From: Sandaracinaceae bacterium
GTDB taxonomy: Bacteria; Myxococcota_A; Polyangia; Polyangiales; Sandaracinaceae
DNA length: 64,000 nt
Direction of reading: 5' to 3'
Assembly (NCBI GenBank): GCA_019637095.1
Contig: JAHBWG010000027.1
Location: forward strand, 32,867-96,866
A program made the position numbers and the translations under genes. Shown here piece by piece: positions 1 through 7,015 of this stretch (the first letter of the stretch is position 1; every line of letters starts with the position of its first letter). A model generated the notes under the pieces. The model was not told where the DNA came from, did not search any database, and was given only the letters and a program-made list of their open reading frames with translations.

Positions 1-2
1 CG

Positions 3-527
3 CTCCGCGACCTGCTCGGCGAGCCGAAGCTCGCGATCACGTTCCCGGACGGAGCGCTCGCGCTCGACCTGGGCGACGGCCGCCGCCCGCGGCTCGACGA
101 GCTCCCGCGCGCGCAGCGCACCGCGCTCGACCTGTTCGCCGAGCTGTCGATGCGGGTCGAGGCGGCGCGCCGCCGCGCGGGGCGCGCCACGCTCGATCCG
201 CCGGGGCTCGCGCTGGTCGACGGGATCGAGCGCGACCTCGACGCGCGCCTCTCGCAGCGACTGCTCCCCTCGCTCGCCAGGCACTTCCCGAGCGTGCAGT
301 GGGTGGTGACGACGCAGTCGCCGCTCACCGCGCTCTCGCTCGAGGGCGCGACCGTGGTCGACCTCGGCGCGCGCGAGGTGCGCACGACGAGCACGCTGCG
401 ACGCGAAGGGCTCGAGGCGCTCGCCGCGCGCATGACGGCCGAGGTGGCGCCCGCGCCCAAGAGCCTCCCGCCTCCGCCGGGCCGCCTGCCGCCGAACCGG
501 CTCACCGAGCCCGACGGATCGGGCTGA
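3..527 (+). CDS. C-terminal part of an AAA-type ATPase (5' end outside window)
   Basis: The reading frame is already open at base 3 and the true start lies upstream. The visible part has the end of an ABC/SMC-like AAA ATPase: a Walker B-like segment (ALVDGIERD, hydrophobics followed by D and E), then a short helix and a strand with the switch region VVTTQSPL, as in AAA_21/AAA_23 predicted ATPases that sit in defence or repair modules. A Pro-rich tail (about the last 25 residues) follows. Walker A is not in the window, so the subfamily (OLD-like, RecF-like, AAA_21) cannot be settled. A strong inverted repeat lies about 60 bp downstream. The ATPase identity is inferred from the Walker B/switch pair only. 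Confidence 0.6.
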   Translation, partial: LRDLLGEPKLAITFPDGALALDLGDGRRPRLDELPRAQRTALDLFAELSMRVEAARRRAGRATLDPPGLALVDGIERDLDARLSQRLLPSLARHFPSVQWVVTTQSPLTALSLEGATVVDLGAREVRTTSTLRREGLEALAARMTAEVAPAPKSLPPPPGRLPPNRLTEPDGSG

Positions 528-585
528 GGTGGCGGAGGAGCACGTTCAAAGAAACGTCCCAGCCCTCCTCGTCACCCTTCTCTCT

Positions 586-613
586 TCGTCTCCCGTGAAC
601 GAACGGGAGACGA
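586..613. terminator. Hairpin between convergent genes
   Basis: A perfect 11-bp stem (TCGTCTCCCGT paired with ACGGGAGACGA) closes a 6-nt loop GAACGA. It sits between the ATPase stop at 527 and the stop of the convergent Cys-rich gene at 744. There is no T-run on either side, so it may act as a bidirectional Rho-assisted terminator. The rest of 528-743 shows nothing recognisable. Confidence 0.45.
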
Positions 614-743
614 CGAGACCCGGAGGCGAGGAGCGTGCGCCTACGGCGCGGGGAAGGATCTCGCGCAGACGCCTCGACGAGCGCTCGACCGCGTGGGCGC
701 TCGATTGACCGACGGTCTTCGAGTCTTCGGAGGCCTCGACCGC

Positions 744-1235
744 TCAACGGCAGCAGACCGAGCCGGTCCACACGCCGCCGGAGCCGGCGCAGGTCTCGCG
801 CGAGGACGGGAGGCACTGCGTCGCGCCGCGCACGCAACACACCGAGCCCGTCCAGAGCTCGCTCGCGCTGTCGCCGCACTCGGTCGCGGTGCCCGCGGTG
901 CAGAGCGCCTCGGACAGGATGCAGCACACCGCGCCGGTCCAGCGCTCGTCGGCCGCGTCCCCGCAGCGCTCCGCGGTGCCCGTCACGCAGTCGACGGCGC
1001 CCGCGACGCAGCAGACGCCGCCCGTCCACCGCGCGCCCGCGGCGAGCGCGCACGCGCTCGTCCCGCTCACGCAGAGCTCCGCCACGGCGGCGTCGAGGCC
1101 CGCGTCGGTCGCGCCGTCGGTCGCGCCGTCGGCCGCGGCGTCGCGGGGCCCGGCGTCGGAGCCGCTCGGGACGGGCAAGCAGGCGTGCGCGAGCGCGACC
1201 GCGCACCCCAGAGCCGAGCCGAGCAAGGAGCGCAT
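744..1235 (-). CDS. Secreted Cys-rich protein with four WTGxVCC repeats
   Basis: Predicted secreted or lipid-anchored protein of 163 residues with no family I recognise. It has an N-terminal hydrophobic signal (MRSLLGSALGCAVALAHAC), a DAG-type linker (residues about 25-50), then four repeats of about 28 residues, each with the motif W-T-G-x-V-C-C (W at about 70, 99, 128 and 156) and flanking single Cys. Sixteen Cys lie in the repeat region, suggesting disulfide-stapled modules outside the cytoplasm. An upstream in-frame ATG at 1247 exists, but it overlaps a TATGGT -10-like hexamer that ends 7 nt before the ATG at 1235, so I prefer 1235. It is divergent from the TPR gene at 1314. Confidence 0.7.
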   Translation of the reverse strand: MRSLLGSALGCAVALAHACLPVPSGSDAGPRDAAADGATDGATDAGLDAAVAELCVSGTSACALAAGARWTGGVCCVAGAVDCVTGTAERCGDAADERWTGAVCCILSEALCTAGTATECGDSASELWTGSVCCVRGATQCLPSSRETCAGSGGVWTGSVCCR

Positions 1236-1242
1236 CCACCGC

Positions 1243-1248
1243 ACCATA
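1243..1248 (-). promoter_or_regulatory. -10-like hexamer TATGGT, leaderless start
   Basis: TATGGT on the minus strand ends 7 nt before the ATG at 1235, with no ribosome binding site between. This fits leaderless transcription of the Cys-rich gene. Confidence 0.4.
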
Positions 1249-1301
1249 GCGCGTAACCCGCGCGGCGCGATCCGTGCGCCCCACCGCGCGCGAAGCCGGG
1301 G

Positions 1302-1307
1302 TAGGAT
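1302..1307 (+). promoter_or_regulatory. -10-like hexamer TAGGAT, leaderless start
   Basis: TAGGAT ends exactly 6 nt before the ATG at 1314. There is no Shine-Dalgarno sequence, so the transcript probably begins at or next to the A of the start codon. Confidence 0.5.
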
Positions 1308-1313
1308 GACGCG

Positions 1314-2132
1314 ATGCGCTCGTTCCTCTTGTGCGTGGCGTGTCTGCTCGCGCCCCTCGCCGCGCGCGCGCAGAGCGTCGACGAGGCGATCGCCGCGTAC
1401 GAGGCCGGCCGGATCGACGACGCGCAGGCGCGGCTCGAGGCGATCGTCGCGCGCGGACGCGCCGGGCCGGACGACCTCCACCGCGTGCACCTCCACCTCG
1501 GGATCCTCGCGGCCGTGATGGGCGAGACCGACCGCGCGGAGCGCGCGTGGCGCCTCGCGCTCGCGCTGCGTCCGGCGACCGAGACGCCCGCGGAGCTCGC
1601 CCCGGCGCAGCGCGCGATCTTCGAGCGGCTGCGCGCGCAGGCCGCCGCGCTCTCGGTCCGCGCGGCGGCCGTGGGCGCCGCCTCCAACGAGGCCGCGACC
1701 ACCGTGCGCGTCGACGTCGCGAACGCACCGGACGGATCGGTCACGCAGATCCGCTCGCTCGCGACGCCCGCGAGCGGCGGCGCGCCGTGGAGCGCGACGG
1801 TCGGCGCGGGCGAGCCGACCGAGCTCGCGATCCCGGCGATCGCGTGGCGCGCGGCGGCGCGGCTCGACGTGGTGATCGAGGCGCTCGACGCGCACGGCGG
1901 CGTGCTCGCGCGCACGGAGCTCACGCTGCGTCACGCGCAGGCGAGCGCGGCCCACCCGGCGCTCGCGACGGGTGAGGCCCCCGCGAGCGGCGGCGGCTCG
2001 GTCGTCGAGGAGGCGTGGTTCTGGGTGGTGATCGGCGCGCTCGTGCTCGGCGGCGCCGCGCTCGGGATCGGCCTCGCGCTGACGCTCGGGCCCGAGCAGT
2101 ACGTGCTCGAGGGGCCGACGATCGAGCGTTGA
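1314..2132 (+). CDS. Secreted/membrane TPR protein of unknown function
   Basis: 272 residues. Residues 1-20 form a clear signal peptide ending LAARAQ. Residues about 22-100 hold TPR-like helices (DEAIAAYEAGRIDDAQARLEA and a second pair around AERAWRLALALRP). A beta-rich, Ala/Val-rich domain follows at about 110-215. A Ser/Gly/Ala spacer leads to one C-terminal transmembrane helix (about 232-255), leaving a short tail. The architecture matches myxobacterial periplasmic proteins anchored to the inner membrane with N-terminal TPRs and a PEGA-like beta domain, but I cannot name the middle domain. No function is assigned. The start is fixed by the -10 hexamer at 1302-1307. Confidence 0.75.
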   Translation: MRSFLLCVACLLAPLAARAQSVDEAIAAYEAGRIDDAQARLEAIVARGRAGPDDLHRVHLHLGILAAVMGETDRAERAWRLALALRPATETPAELAPAQRAIFERLRAQAAALSVRAAAVGAASNEAATTVRVDVANAPDGSVTQIRSLATPASGGAPWSATVGAGEPTELAIPAIAWRAAARLDVVIEALDAHGGVLARTELTLRHAQASAAHPALATGEAPASGGGSVVEEAWFWVVIGALVLGGAALGIGLALTLGPEQYVLEGPTIER

Positions 2133-2134
2133 CG

Positions 2135-2140
2135 TAGACT
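2135..2140 (+). promoter_or_regulatory. -10-like hexamer TAGACT, leaderless start
   Basis: TAGACT lies 3 bp after the previous stop codon and ends 6 nt before the ATG at 2147. The same hexamer with similar spacing recurs before the starts at 13728, 24490, 32076 and 34499. Confidence 0.5.
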
Positions 2141-2146
2141 CGGGCG

Positions 2147-2728
2147 ATGACGCGATCGCTCGGGGTCCTCTCGCTCTCGCTGCTCCTCGTGATCCCCAGC
2201 GCCGTCCTCGCCGACGCGGTCGGGCCGATCGACCCGGCGGTCACGTGCCCGCGCGGCGCGCGCGTCGAGGTCAACCACTGCGGGACGGTGTGCGTGCCGC
2301 GCCGCTGCGCCGCGACGTCCGAGTGCCAGCCGGGCGAGACGTGCGCGGCCGTCTCGGTCTGCGTGGCCGACGAGCCGTACTGCGGCGGCTGGTCGATGGC
2401 ACCCTACGAGCGCGCGCACGGCGCGTGTGACGCGAGCGGCGGGTGCTCGACCGGCGAGTGCCGCGCCTTCTCGGGGTGCGTCGCGGCGACGCCGGGCACC
2501 GACGCGGGGAGCGCGGCGAGCGACGCGGGCGGCGCGCGCGACGGAGGCAGCGGCGCGGTGGTGACCTACGGCTGCGGCTGCCGCGCGGCGAGCGGCGGCG
2601 CGGGCGGCGGTCTGGCGACGATCGGGCTCGCGCTCGCGCTGGTGTGTGGCCGGCGGCGCGCCGGCGCGTCGTTCATCGGACGAGGAGCGGCGCGAGGAAG
2701 CGCACCGCCGCGATCGGCTCCGCGCTGA
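2147..2728 (+). CDS. Secreted Cys-rich protein with MYXO-CTERM-like sorting tail
   Basis: 193 residues. Signal peptide about 1-22 (LLLVIPSAVLADA). A Cys-rich ectodomain (about 34-112, with spaced CxxGE/CxxxxxC pairs typical of myxobacterial surface proteins) is followed by a Gly/Asp/Ala linker and then a tripartite tail: CGCR at about 143-146, a Gly-rich hydrophobic helix to about 167, and GRRR. This is the MYXO-CTERM layout, used for processing and surface anchoring. Oddly the frame runs about 22 residues beyond the Arg cluster before a stop, and this extension overlaps the end of the convergent oxidoreductase gene by 56 bp. The original stop may have been lost. Confidence 0.75.
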   Translation: MTRSLGVLSLSLLLVIPSAVLADAVGPIDPAVTCPRGARVEVNHCGTVCVPRRCAATSECQPGETCAAVSVCVADEPYCGGWSMAPYERAHGACDASGGCSTGECRAFSGCVAATPGTDAGSAASDAGGARDGGSGAVVTYGCGCRAASGGAGGGLATIGLALALVCGRRRAGASFIGRGAARGSAPPRSAPR

Positions 2729-4283
2729 CCGCCGCGAGCACGCCGCCCATCATCGCGCCGATCACGCCGACGGTCGCCACCTCGGAGCCGGAGAAGAACA
2801 GGTTCTTCACCGGCGCGCGCGGGCGCAGCCACGCGTTCTCGAAGCGAGAGGGCGTCGGCTCGAGCCCGTAGATCGAGCCGCGCACCGGGCGCACGAAGTG
2901 CTCCGTCGAGACCGGCGTGCTCAGCTCCGCGTAGACGAGGTAGGGCTCGAGCGCCGGCATGTGCTCGAAGAACTGCGCGAGCAAGTGCTTCTCGAGGCGC
3001 TCCTTGAACGCCTCGTAGGTCGCGCCGCGCTTCTTCCAGCGCTCCTCGCGCCACGGCACGAACACGTCGTAGGGCACGAAGGTCACGACCTCGGCGGTGT
3101 GCCGCACCTTCGGGCCCGGCTCGTGCGTCGGGTCCTTGAGCGAGGGGAACGAGCAGTACAGCACGGGCGCGCGGCCGAGCTCGTCGTGATCCGGCGTGAC
3201 GTCCCAGCCGTCCGCCTCCATGTCCCACGTCTCGTAGAACCACTGGTTCGCCGCGCTCGCGCCGGCCTTCGTGATGTCGCCCTCGAAGCCGAGGTAGAGG
3301 CACACGTGCGCGGGGGCGGGCGGGAGCGCCTCGACCTCGGCGGCCCAGGGGTCCTCCGAGTGCGGCGGCGGCAGCAGGCGCCGCACCGTCGAGGACACGC
3401 CCGCCGCGCTCACCACGCGGCCCGCGCGCACCTCGCGCCCGTCGGCGAGGCGTACGCCCGTGGCCGCGCCGTCCTCGACGAGGATCTGCGCGACGTCCGC
3501 GCGGATCGCCGTCCAGCCGCCCGCCGCGGCCACCGCGCCGAGCATCGTCTCGGCGATCCGCGACGCGCCGCCCACGGGGTAGTAGCCGCCATGCATGAAG
3601 TGCTTCACCACGAGCGCCTGCATCGCGAACGACGAGCGGCTCGGCACCGAGCCGTAGTAGCCCCACTGCGCCGTGAAGATGGCTTGCAGACGTACATCGT
3701 CGGTGAGCTCGCGGACCATCTCGAGCGTCGTCGTCGTCAGGTACCGCCTCGCCTCGCGCGCGAAGATCGCGTCGGTCACGCGCCCGATCGTCTCGGGCGC
3801 GATCCGCGACAGGTAGTACGCCTTCATGCTCTTCGAGACGGCGCGCACGAGGTGCAGGTACTCGTCGATCGCCCGCTGCTCGCGCGGGAACGCGGCGAGG
3901 AGGTTCTCGCGGAACTGCGCGGGCGAGTCCGGGAAGTCGATGTCGAAGCCGTCGGGGAAGTGGAACGCGTCGTAGACCTCGCCGAGCGAGGCCCACTCGA
4001 GCGCGCCGTCCGTGATCGCCGAGAGGACGCGGCCAGTGAGGCTGTGCGGCGTGACCTCGCCCACCGCGTGCACGCCGACGTCCCACTTGAAGCCGGGCCG
4101 CTTGAACATGTGCGTGAAGCCGCCCGGCACGTAGTGCTGCTCGAGCACGAGCACGCGCTTGCCGAGCTTCGCGAGGAGGGCGGCGGTGGTCATCCCGCCC
4201 ATCCCCGAGCCGATCACGACGTAGTCCCACGGTCCGGCGGGGATCTCCTTGCTCCAGGGCTTGTCGTCGTCGGCGCGCTTCAC
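2673..4283 (-). CDS. Phytoene desaturase/RetSat-type FAD oxidoreductase
   Basis: 536 residues. The N-terminal FAD Rossmann motif GSGMGG is at 25-30, followed by LVLEQH, where the Glu binds the ribose of FAD. The downstream HVVGG-like turn and the length fit the CrtI / all-trans-retinol 13,14-reductase superfamily, which acts on isoprenoid or other hydrophobic polyenes. The C-terminus carries the second FAD contact region (FSGSEVATVGVIGAMMGG). No phytoene synthase or other crt gene is nearby, so the substrate is unknown. The GTG start at 4283 is preceded by TACGAC at a 6-nt distance. The gene is transcribed as its own unit, with its 3' end overlapping the convergent MYXO-CTERM gene. Confidence 0.85.
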   Translation of the reverse strand: MKRADDDKPWSKEIPAGPWDYVVIGSGMGGMTTAALLAKLGKRVLVLEQHYVPGGFTHMFKRPGFKWDVGVHAVGEVTPHSLTGRVLSAITDGALEWASLGEVYDAFHFPDGFDIDFPDSPAQFRENLLAAFPREQRAIDEYLHLVRAVSKSMKAYYLSRIAPETIGRVTDAIFAREARRYLTTTTLEMVRELTDDVRLQAIFTAQWGYYGSVPSRSSFAMQALVVKHFMHGGYYPVGGASRIAETMLGAVAAAGGWTAIRADVAQILVEDGAATGVRLADGREVRAGRVVSAAGVSSTVRRLLPPPHSEDPWAAEVEALPPAPAHVCLYLGFEGDITKAGASAANQWFYETWDMEADGWDVTPDHDELGRAPVLYCSFPSLKDPTHEPGPKVRHTAEVVTFVPYDVFVPWREERWKKRGATYEAFKERLEKHLLAQFFEHMPALEPYLVYAELSTPVSTEHFVRPVRGSIYGLEPTPSRFENAWLRPRAPVKNLFFSGSEVATVGVIGAMMGGVLAAVSAEPIAAVRFLAPLLVR

Positions 4284-4289
4284 GCGCGA

Positions 4290-4295
4290 GTCGTA
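4290..4295 (-). promoter_or_regulatory. -10-like hexamer TACGAC, leaderless start
   Basis: TACGAC on the minus strand ends 6 nt before the GTG at 4283. It is a weaker match (final C instead of T) but sits at the same position as in other genes of the window. Confidence 0.35.
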
Positions 4296-4355
4296 GCGCG
4301 CCGCGGCGCGAACGCGAGCGCGCGAGACGCCGCCGCGCCGCGTGCGCGGTGTAGC

Positions 4356-5654
4356 TCACCGCGTGGACGCGGCGGCCGGCGGCGGCTCCGCGAGCCCGAG
4401 CCAGCGCACCGGCCCGCTGGGCCAGACGCCGGCGACGAGCAACGCCGCGACGAGCGCGGTGAGCACCGAGCGCTCGCGCAGGGTCAGGTCGCGCTCGCCG
4501 ACCGGAGCGCGCGCGCCGGCGAAGAGCGTGAAGAACCCGCGCGCCACCGTGATCCCGTTCAGCGCCGTGCCGACGACGAGCGCGAAGGCGAGCACCGGGT
4601 GCTCGTGCACGGCGCCGGACACGAGGAGGTCCTCCGCGATGAAGCCGAGCGTGCCCGGCAGACCCACGCTCGCGAGGCCGAGGACGACGTAGGCAGTCGC
4701 GAGCAAGGGAACTTGCCGCGCGCTGCGACCCGCGTGCTCGAGGCTCAGCGCGCCGCGGCGCGCCTCGAGGGCCGCGAGGGTCATGGCGAAGCCCGCGGTG
4801 GCCAGGCCGCACGTCCACCACGCGAGCACCGCGCCGCTCCGGCCGACGACGTCGTCTCCGTCGAGACCGAACGCGACGAGCGCGCTCTGGCTCACGAAGA
4901 AGTAGCCGAGCGCGCGGCGCGCGCGGCGCTGCACCACCGCGAGCAGCGCGGCCGAGACGACGGTCAGCGCCGCCAGCACGGCCAGGACGAGGTCGACCTC
5001 CGGCGCGAGCCGGCCCGCGAGCCAGCGCAGGTGCGCGAACACGCCGATCTGCGGCGCGACGAACGCGACGACGAGCCCCATCGGCGCCTGCTCGACGAAC
5101 CGAGGGAGCCAGCCGTGCGCGGGCAGGATCGCCTCGCGGATCGCGAGCCCGGCGGCGAGCGCGAGGAGGCCGTAGGCCGGCGGGAGCCCGGTGCTCGCGA
5201 GCAACGCGCCGAGCGTGACGAGCGCCGCGCTCGGGACGAGGTAGGCCGCGAACGCGCGCGCGCTCGGACGCGTCTCGCGGCGGCTGCGCAGCTCGAGCCA
5301 CGCGGGCACGATCGAGCCGATCCAGCCGAGCGCGAGGGCGACCGGCACGTCGGTGACGACGATCGCCGCGGTCCCGCCGACGACCAGCAGGATGCGCGCG
5401 AACGTCCGCGGCGTCGCGCCGCCGAGGGGGCTCATCACGACGGCGACGAGGCCGATCGCCGCGATCAGAACGGGGACGCTCGCGCGCTCGCCCCCTCCGG
5501 TCGCGACGGATGCCGCGAGCGCCGAGGCGAACGCGACCAGCATCCCCGCGCTCGCGACGCGCCTCGCGGCGCGGGCGCTCGCCGCGCGCTTCGCGATCAG
5601 CGCGGCGCCGAGCGGCACGACCGCGGCGCCGGCGGCGCCGGCGAGCGCGATCAT
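4356..5654 (-). CDS. Second antiporter-like (NuoM/MnhD-type) membrane subunit of the dab operon
   Basis: 432 residues, almost entirely transmembrane (about 13 helices), of the Proton_antipo_M family shared by NuoL/M/N and Mrp antiporters. The TM7-type motif AILPAHGWLP is clear. Two key residues of the proton path are changed: the TM5 Glu of the GWE motif is Ile112 (GWIGSI), and the TM7 Lys is Arg173 (IREAILP). The partner DabB keeps both. The ATG overlaps the dabB stop (ATGA) and is preceded by GGGAGGTGG, so the two are translationally coupled. Inference: a structural or specialised subunit that assembles with DabA/DabB. It is not part of complex I, since no other nuo gene is nearby. Confidence 0.8.
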   Translation of the reverse strand: MIALAGAAGAAVVPLGAALIAKRAASARAARRVASAGMLVAFASALAASVATGGGERASVPVLIAAIGLVAVVMSPLGGATPRTFARILLVVGGTAAIVVTDVPVALALGWIGSIVPAWLELRSRRETRPSARAFAAYLVPSAALVTLGALLASTGLPPAYGLLALAAGLAIREAILPAHGWLPRFVEQAPMGLVVAFVAPQIGVFAHLRWLAGRLAPEVDLVLAVLAALTVVSAALLAVVQRRARRALGYFFVSQSALVAFGLDGDDVVGRSGAVLAWWTCGLATAGFAMTLAALEARRGALSLEHAGRSARQVPLLATAYVVLGLASVGLPGTLGFIAEDLLVSGAVHEHPVLAFALVVGTALNGITVARGFFTLFAGARAPVGERDLTLRERSVLTALVAALLVAGVWPSGPVRWLGLAEPPPAAASTR

Positions 5655-7015
5655 CGGACCACCTCCCCCCGCTCCGGCTCGCGCGCGACCTTGGCCGGGC
5701 GCCCTTCGAGCCACGCGATCCACCGCTCCTCGAGCCGATCGAGCGCGCGGAGCCACCGCACGACCGGCGCGAGCACGCGGTCGGCGACGAGCGCGTCGTG
5801 GTAGCCGCGCTCGAGCGCGAGCCGGTAGAGCCAGGGCTGGAGCCGCGCGGGCACCAGGCGCTCGAGGTGGCCGCCCGCCCGCGGGAGCTCCGCGCCCATC
5901 GCGCGCTCGAGGTGGCCGCGGTCGTGGAGCACGCTCGGCGCGCGCAGGAGCTGCAGCGTGCGCAGGCTCGCGTGCCCGACGACGTGCGCGATGGCGAGCC
6001 AGGGCAAGCCCAGGCCGATCTCCACGAAGATCAGGCCGACCTGCGTCATCGAGGCGTACGCGAGCGCGCTCTTCACGTCGGTCTGCACGCGCCCGACGAA
6101 CGTCGCGTGCAGCGCGGTCAGCGCGCCGACCGCGATCACGAGGCCGGCCGCGAGCGGCGCGCGCTCGAGGATCGGCGCGGCGCGCAAGAGCAGGTAGGGG
6201 CCGAGGTGGATCGAGATCGCGCCGTAGAAGACGGCGCTCGAGGGCGTCGGGCCCTCCATGGCGCGCGGGAGCCAACCGCCGAAGGGGATCTGCGCGGACT
6301 TGCCGAGCGCCGCGAACAGGAGGAGCGCGCCCACCAGGGTGGCGTCGAGCGCGCCCGCGGGGACGCGCACGCCGGCCCATCGCTCGGACGCGTCGAGCCC
6401 CGCGCCGCCGGCGCTGTGGTGGAGCCACACCGCCGCCGAGAGCAGGCCCACGTCGCACACGCGGTAGATCACGAACGCGCGCAGCCCGTGCCGCGCCGGG
6501 GTCGGGCGCTCGTCGAAGAACGCGATCAGGAGCGCGCTGGTCAGGCCCACGAGCTCCCAGCCGACGAACACCAGCTCGAGGCTGCCCCCCAAGAGGACGA
6601 GCTCGACGCCCGCGCCGAAGAGACACAGCAAGAGGTAGAAGCGCGCGAAGCCGCGATCACGGTGGAGGTAGCGCGCGCTGAACGCGCCGGTGAGCCCGAC
6701 GAGCCCCGCGGCGAGCCCCGCGAACGGCACCGAGAGCCGATCGAGCACGAGCTCGAACGGCAACGCGCGGTCGGCGACCTCGAGCCACGCGCCGAGGGCG
6801 ACGTGGACCTCCGTGAGACCGCCGACGAGCATGGCGGAGGCGGCGCCCGCGATCGCGAGCGTGGCGACGCCGAACGCGAGCGCGACCAGACGCGCGGTCC
6901 ACCGCTCGCCCGGCGTGTGCCCGATCCCGAGCCGGAGGGCGATCAGCGCGAACGCGAGCGCCGGCGCGGCGATGGCCAGGACCGGCGCGAGCCGGAGCGA
7001 CTGCTCGAGCGTCAC
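5651..7015 (-). CDS. dabB: DabB/MpsA-like proton-conducting membrane subunit (NuoL-like)
   Basis: 454 residues, 12-13 predicted helices, Proton_antipo_M domain. The proton-path residues expected for NuoL/DabB are present: Glu154 in VGWELVG and Lys239 in LGKSAQIPFGGWLP. In DAB/MpsAB systems this protein couples a cation gradient to the DUF2309 subunit for net CO2-to-bicarbonate accumulation in the cytoplasm. It lies directly behind the DUF2309 gene with a GTGA overlap (GTG start at 7015, stop of dabA at 7012-7014), the standard pairing. The symbol is assigned from family plus gene neighbourhood. Homology to complex I NuoL is expected and does not indicate a respiratory role here. Confidence 0.85.
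   Translation of the reverse strand: MTLEQSLRLAPVLAIAAPALAFALIALRLGIGHTPGERWTARLVALAFGVATLAIAGAASAMLVGGLTEVHVALGAWLEVADRALPFELVLDRLSVPFAGLAAGLVGLTGAFSARYLHRDRGFARFYLLLCLFGAGVELVLLGGSLELVFVGWELVGLTSALLIAFFDERPTPARHGLRAFVIYRVCDVGLLSAAVWLHHSAGGAGLDASERWAGVRVPAGALDATLVGALLLFAALGKSAQIPFGGWLPRAMEGPTPSSAVFYGAISIHLGPYLLLRAAPILERAPLAAGLVIAVGALTALHATFVGRVQTDVKSALAYASMTQVGLIFVEIGLGLPWLAIAHVVGHASLRTLQLLRAPSVLHDRGHLERAMGAELPRAGGHLERLVPARLQPWLYRLALERGYHDALVADRVLAPVVRWLRALDRLEERWIAWLEGRPAKVAREPERGEVVR

Noticed and set aside
502..1728. Long open frames on both strands over 0.5-2.4 kb, such as a 408-residue Arg-rich product
   Set aside because: They are shadows: very Arg/Ala/Gly-rich, overlap genes with better signals, and arise because stops are rare in GC-rich DNA.
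4356..7015. Complex I (nuo) operon fragment
   Set aside because: The NuoL-like and NuoM-like proteins lie behind DUF2309 and SulP without any other nuo subunit, which is the dab/mps context.
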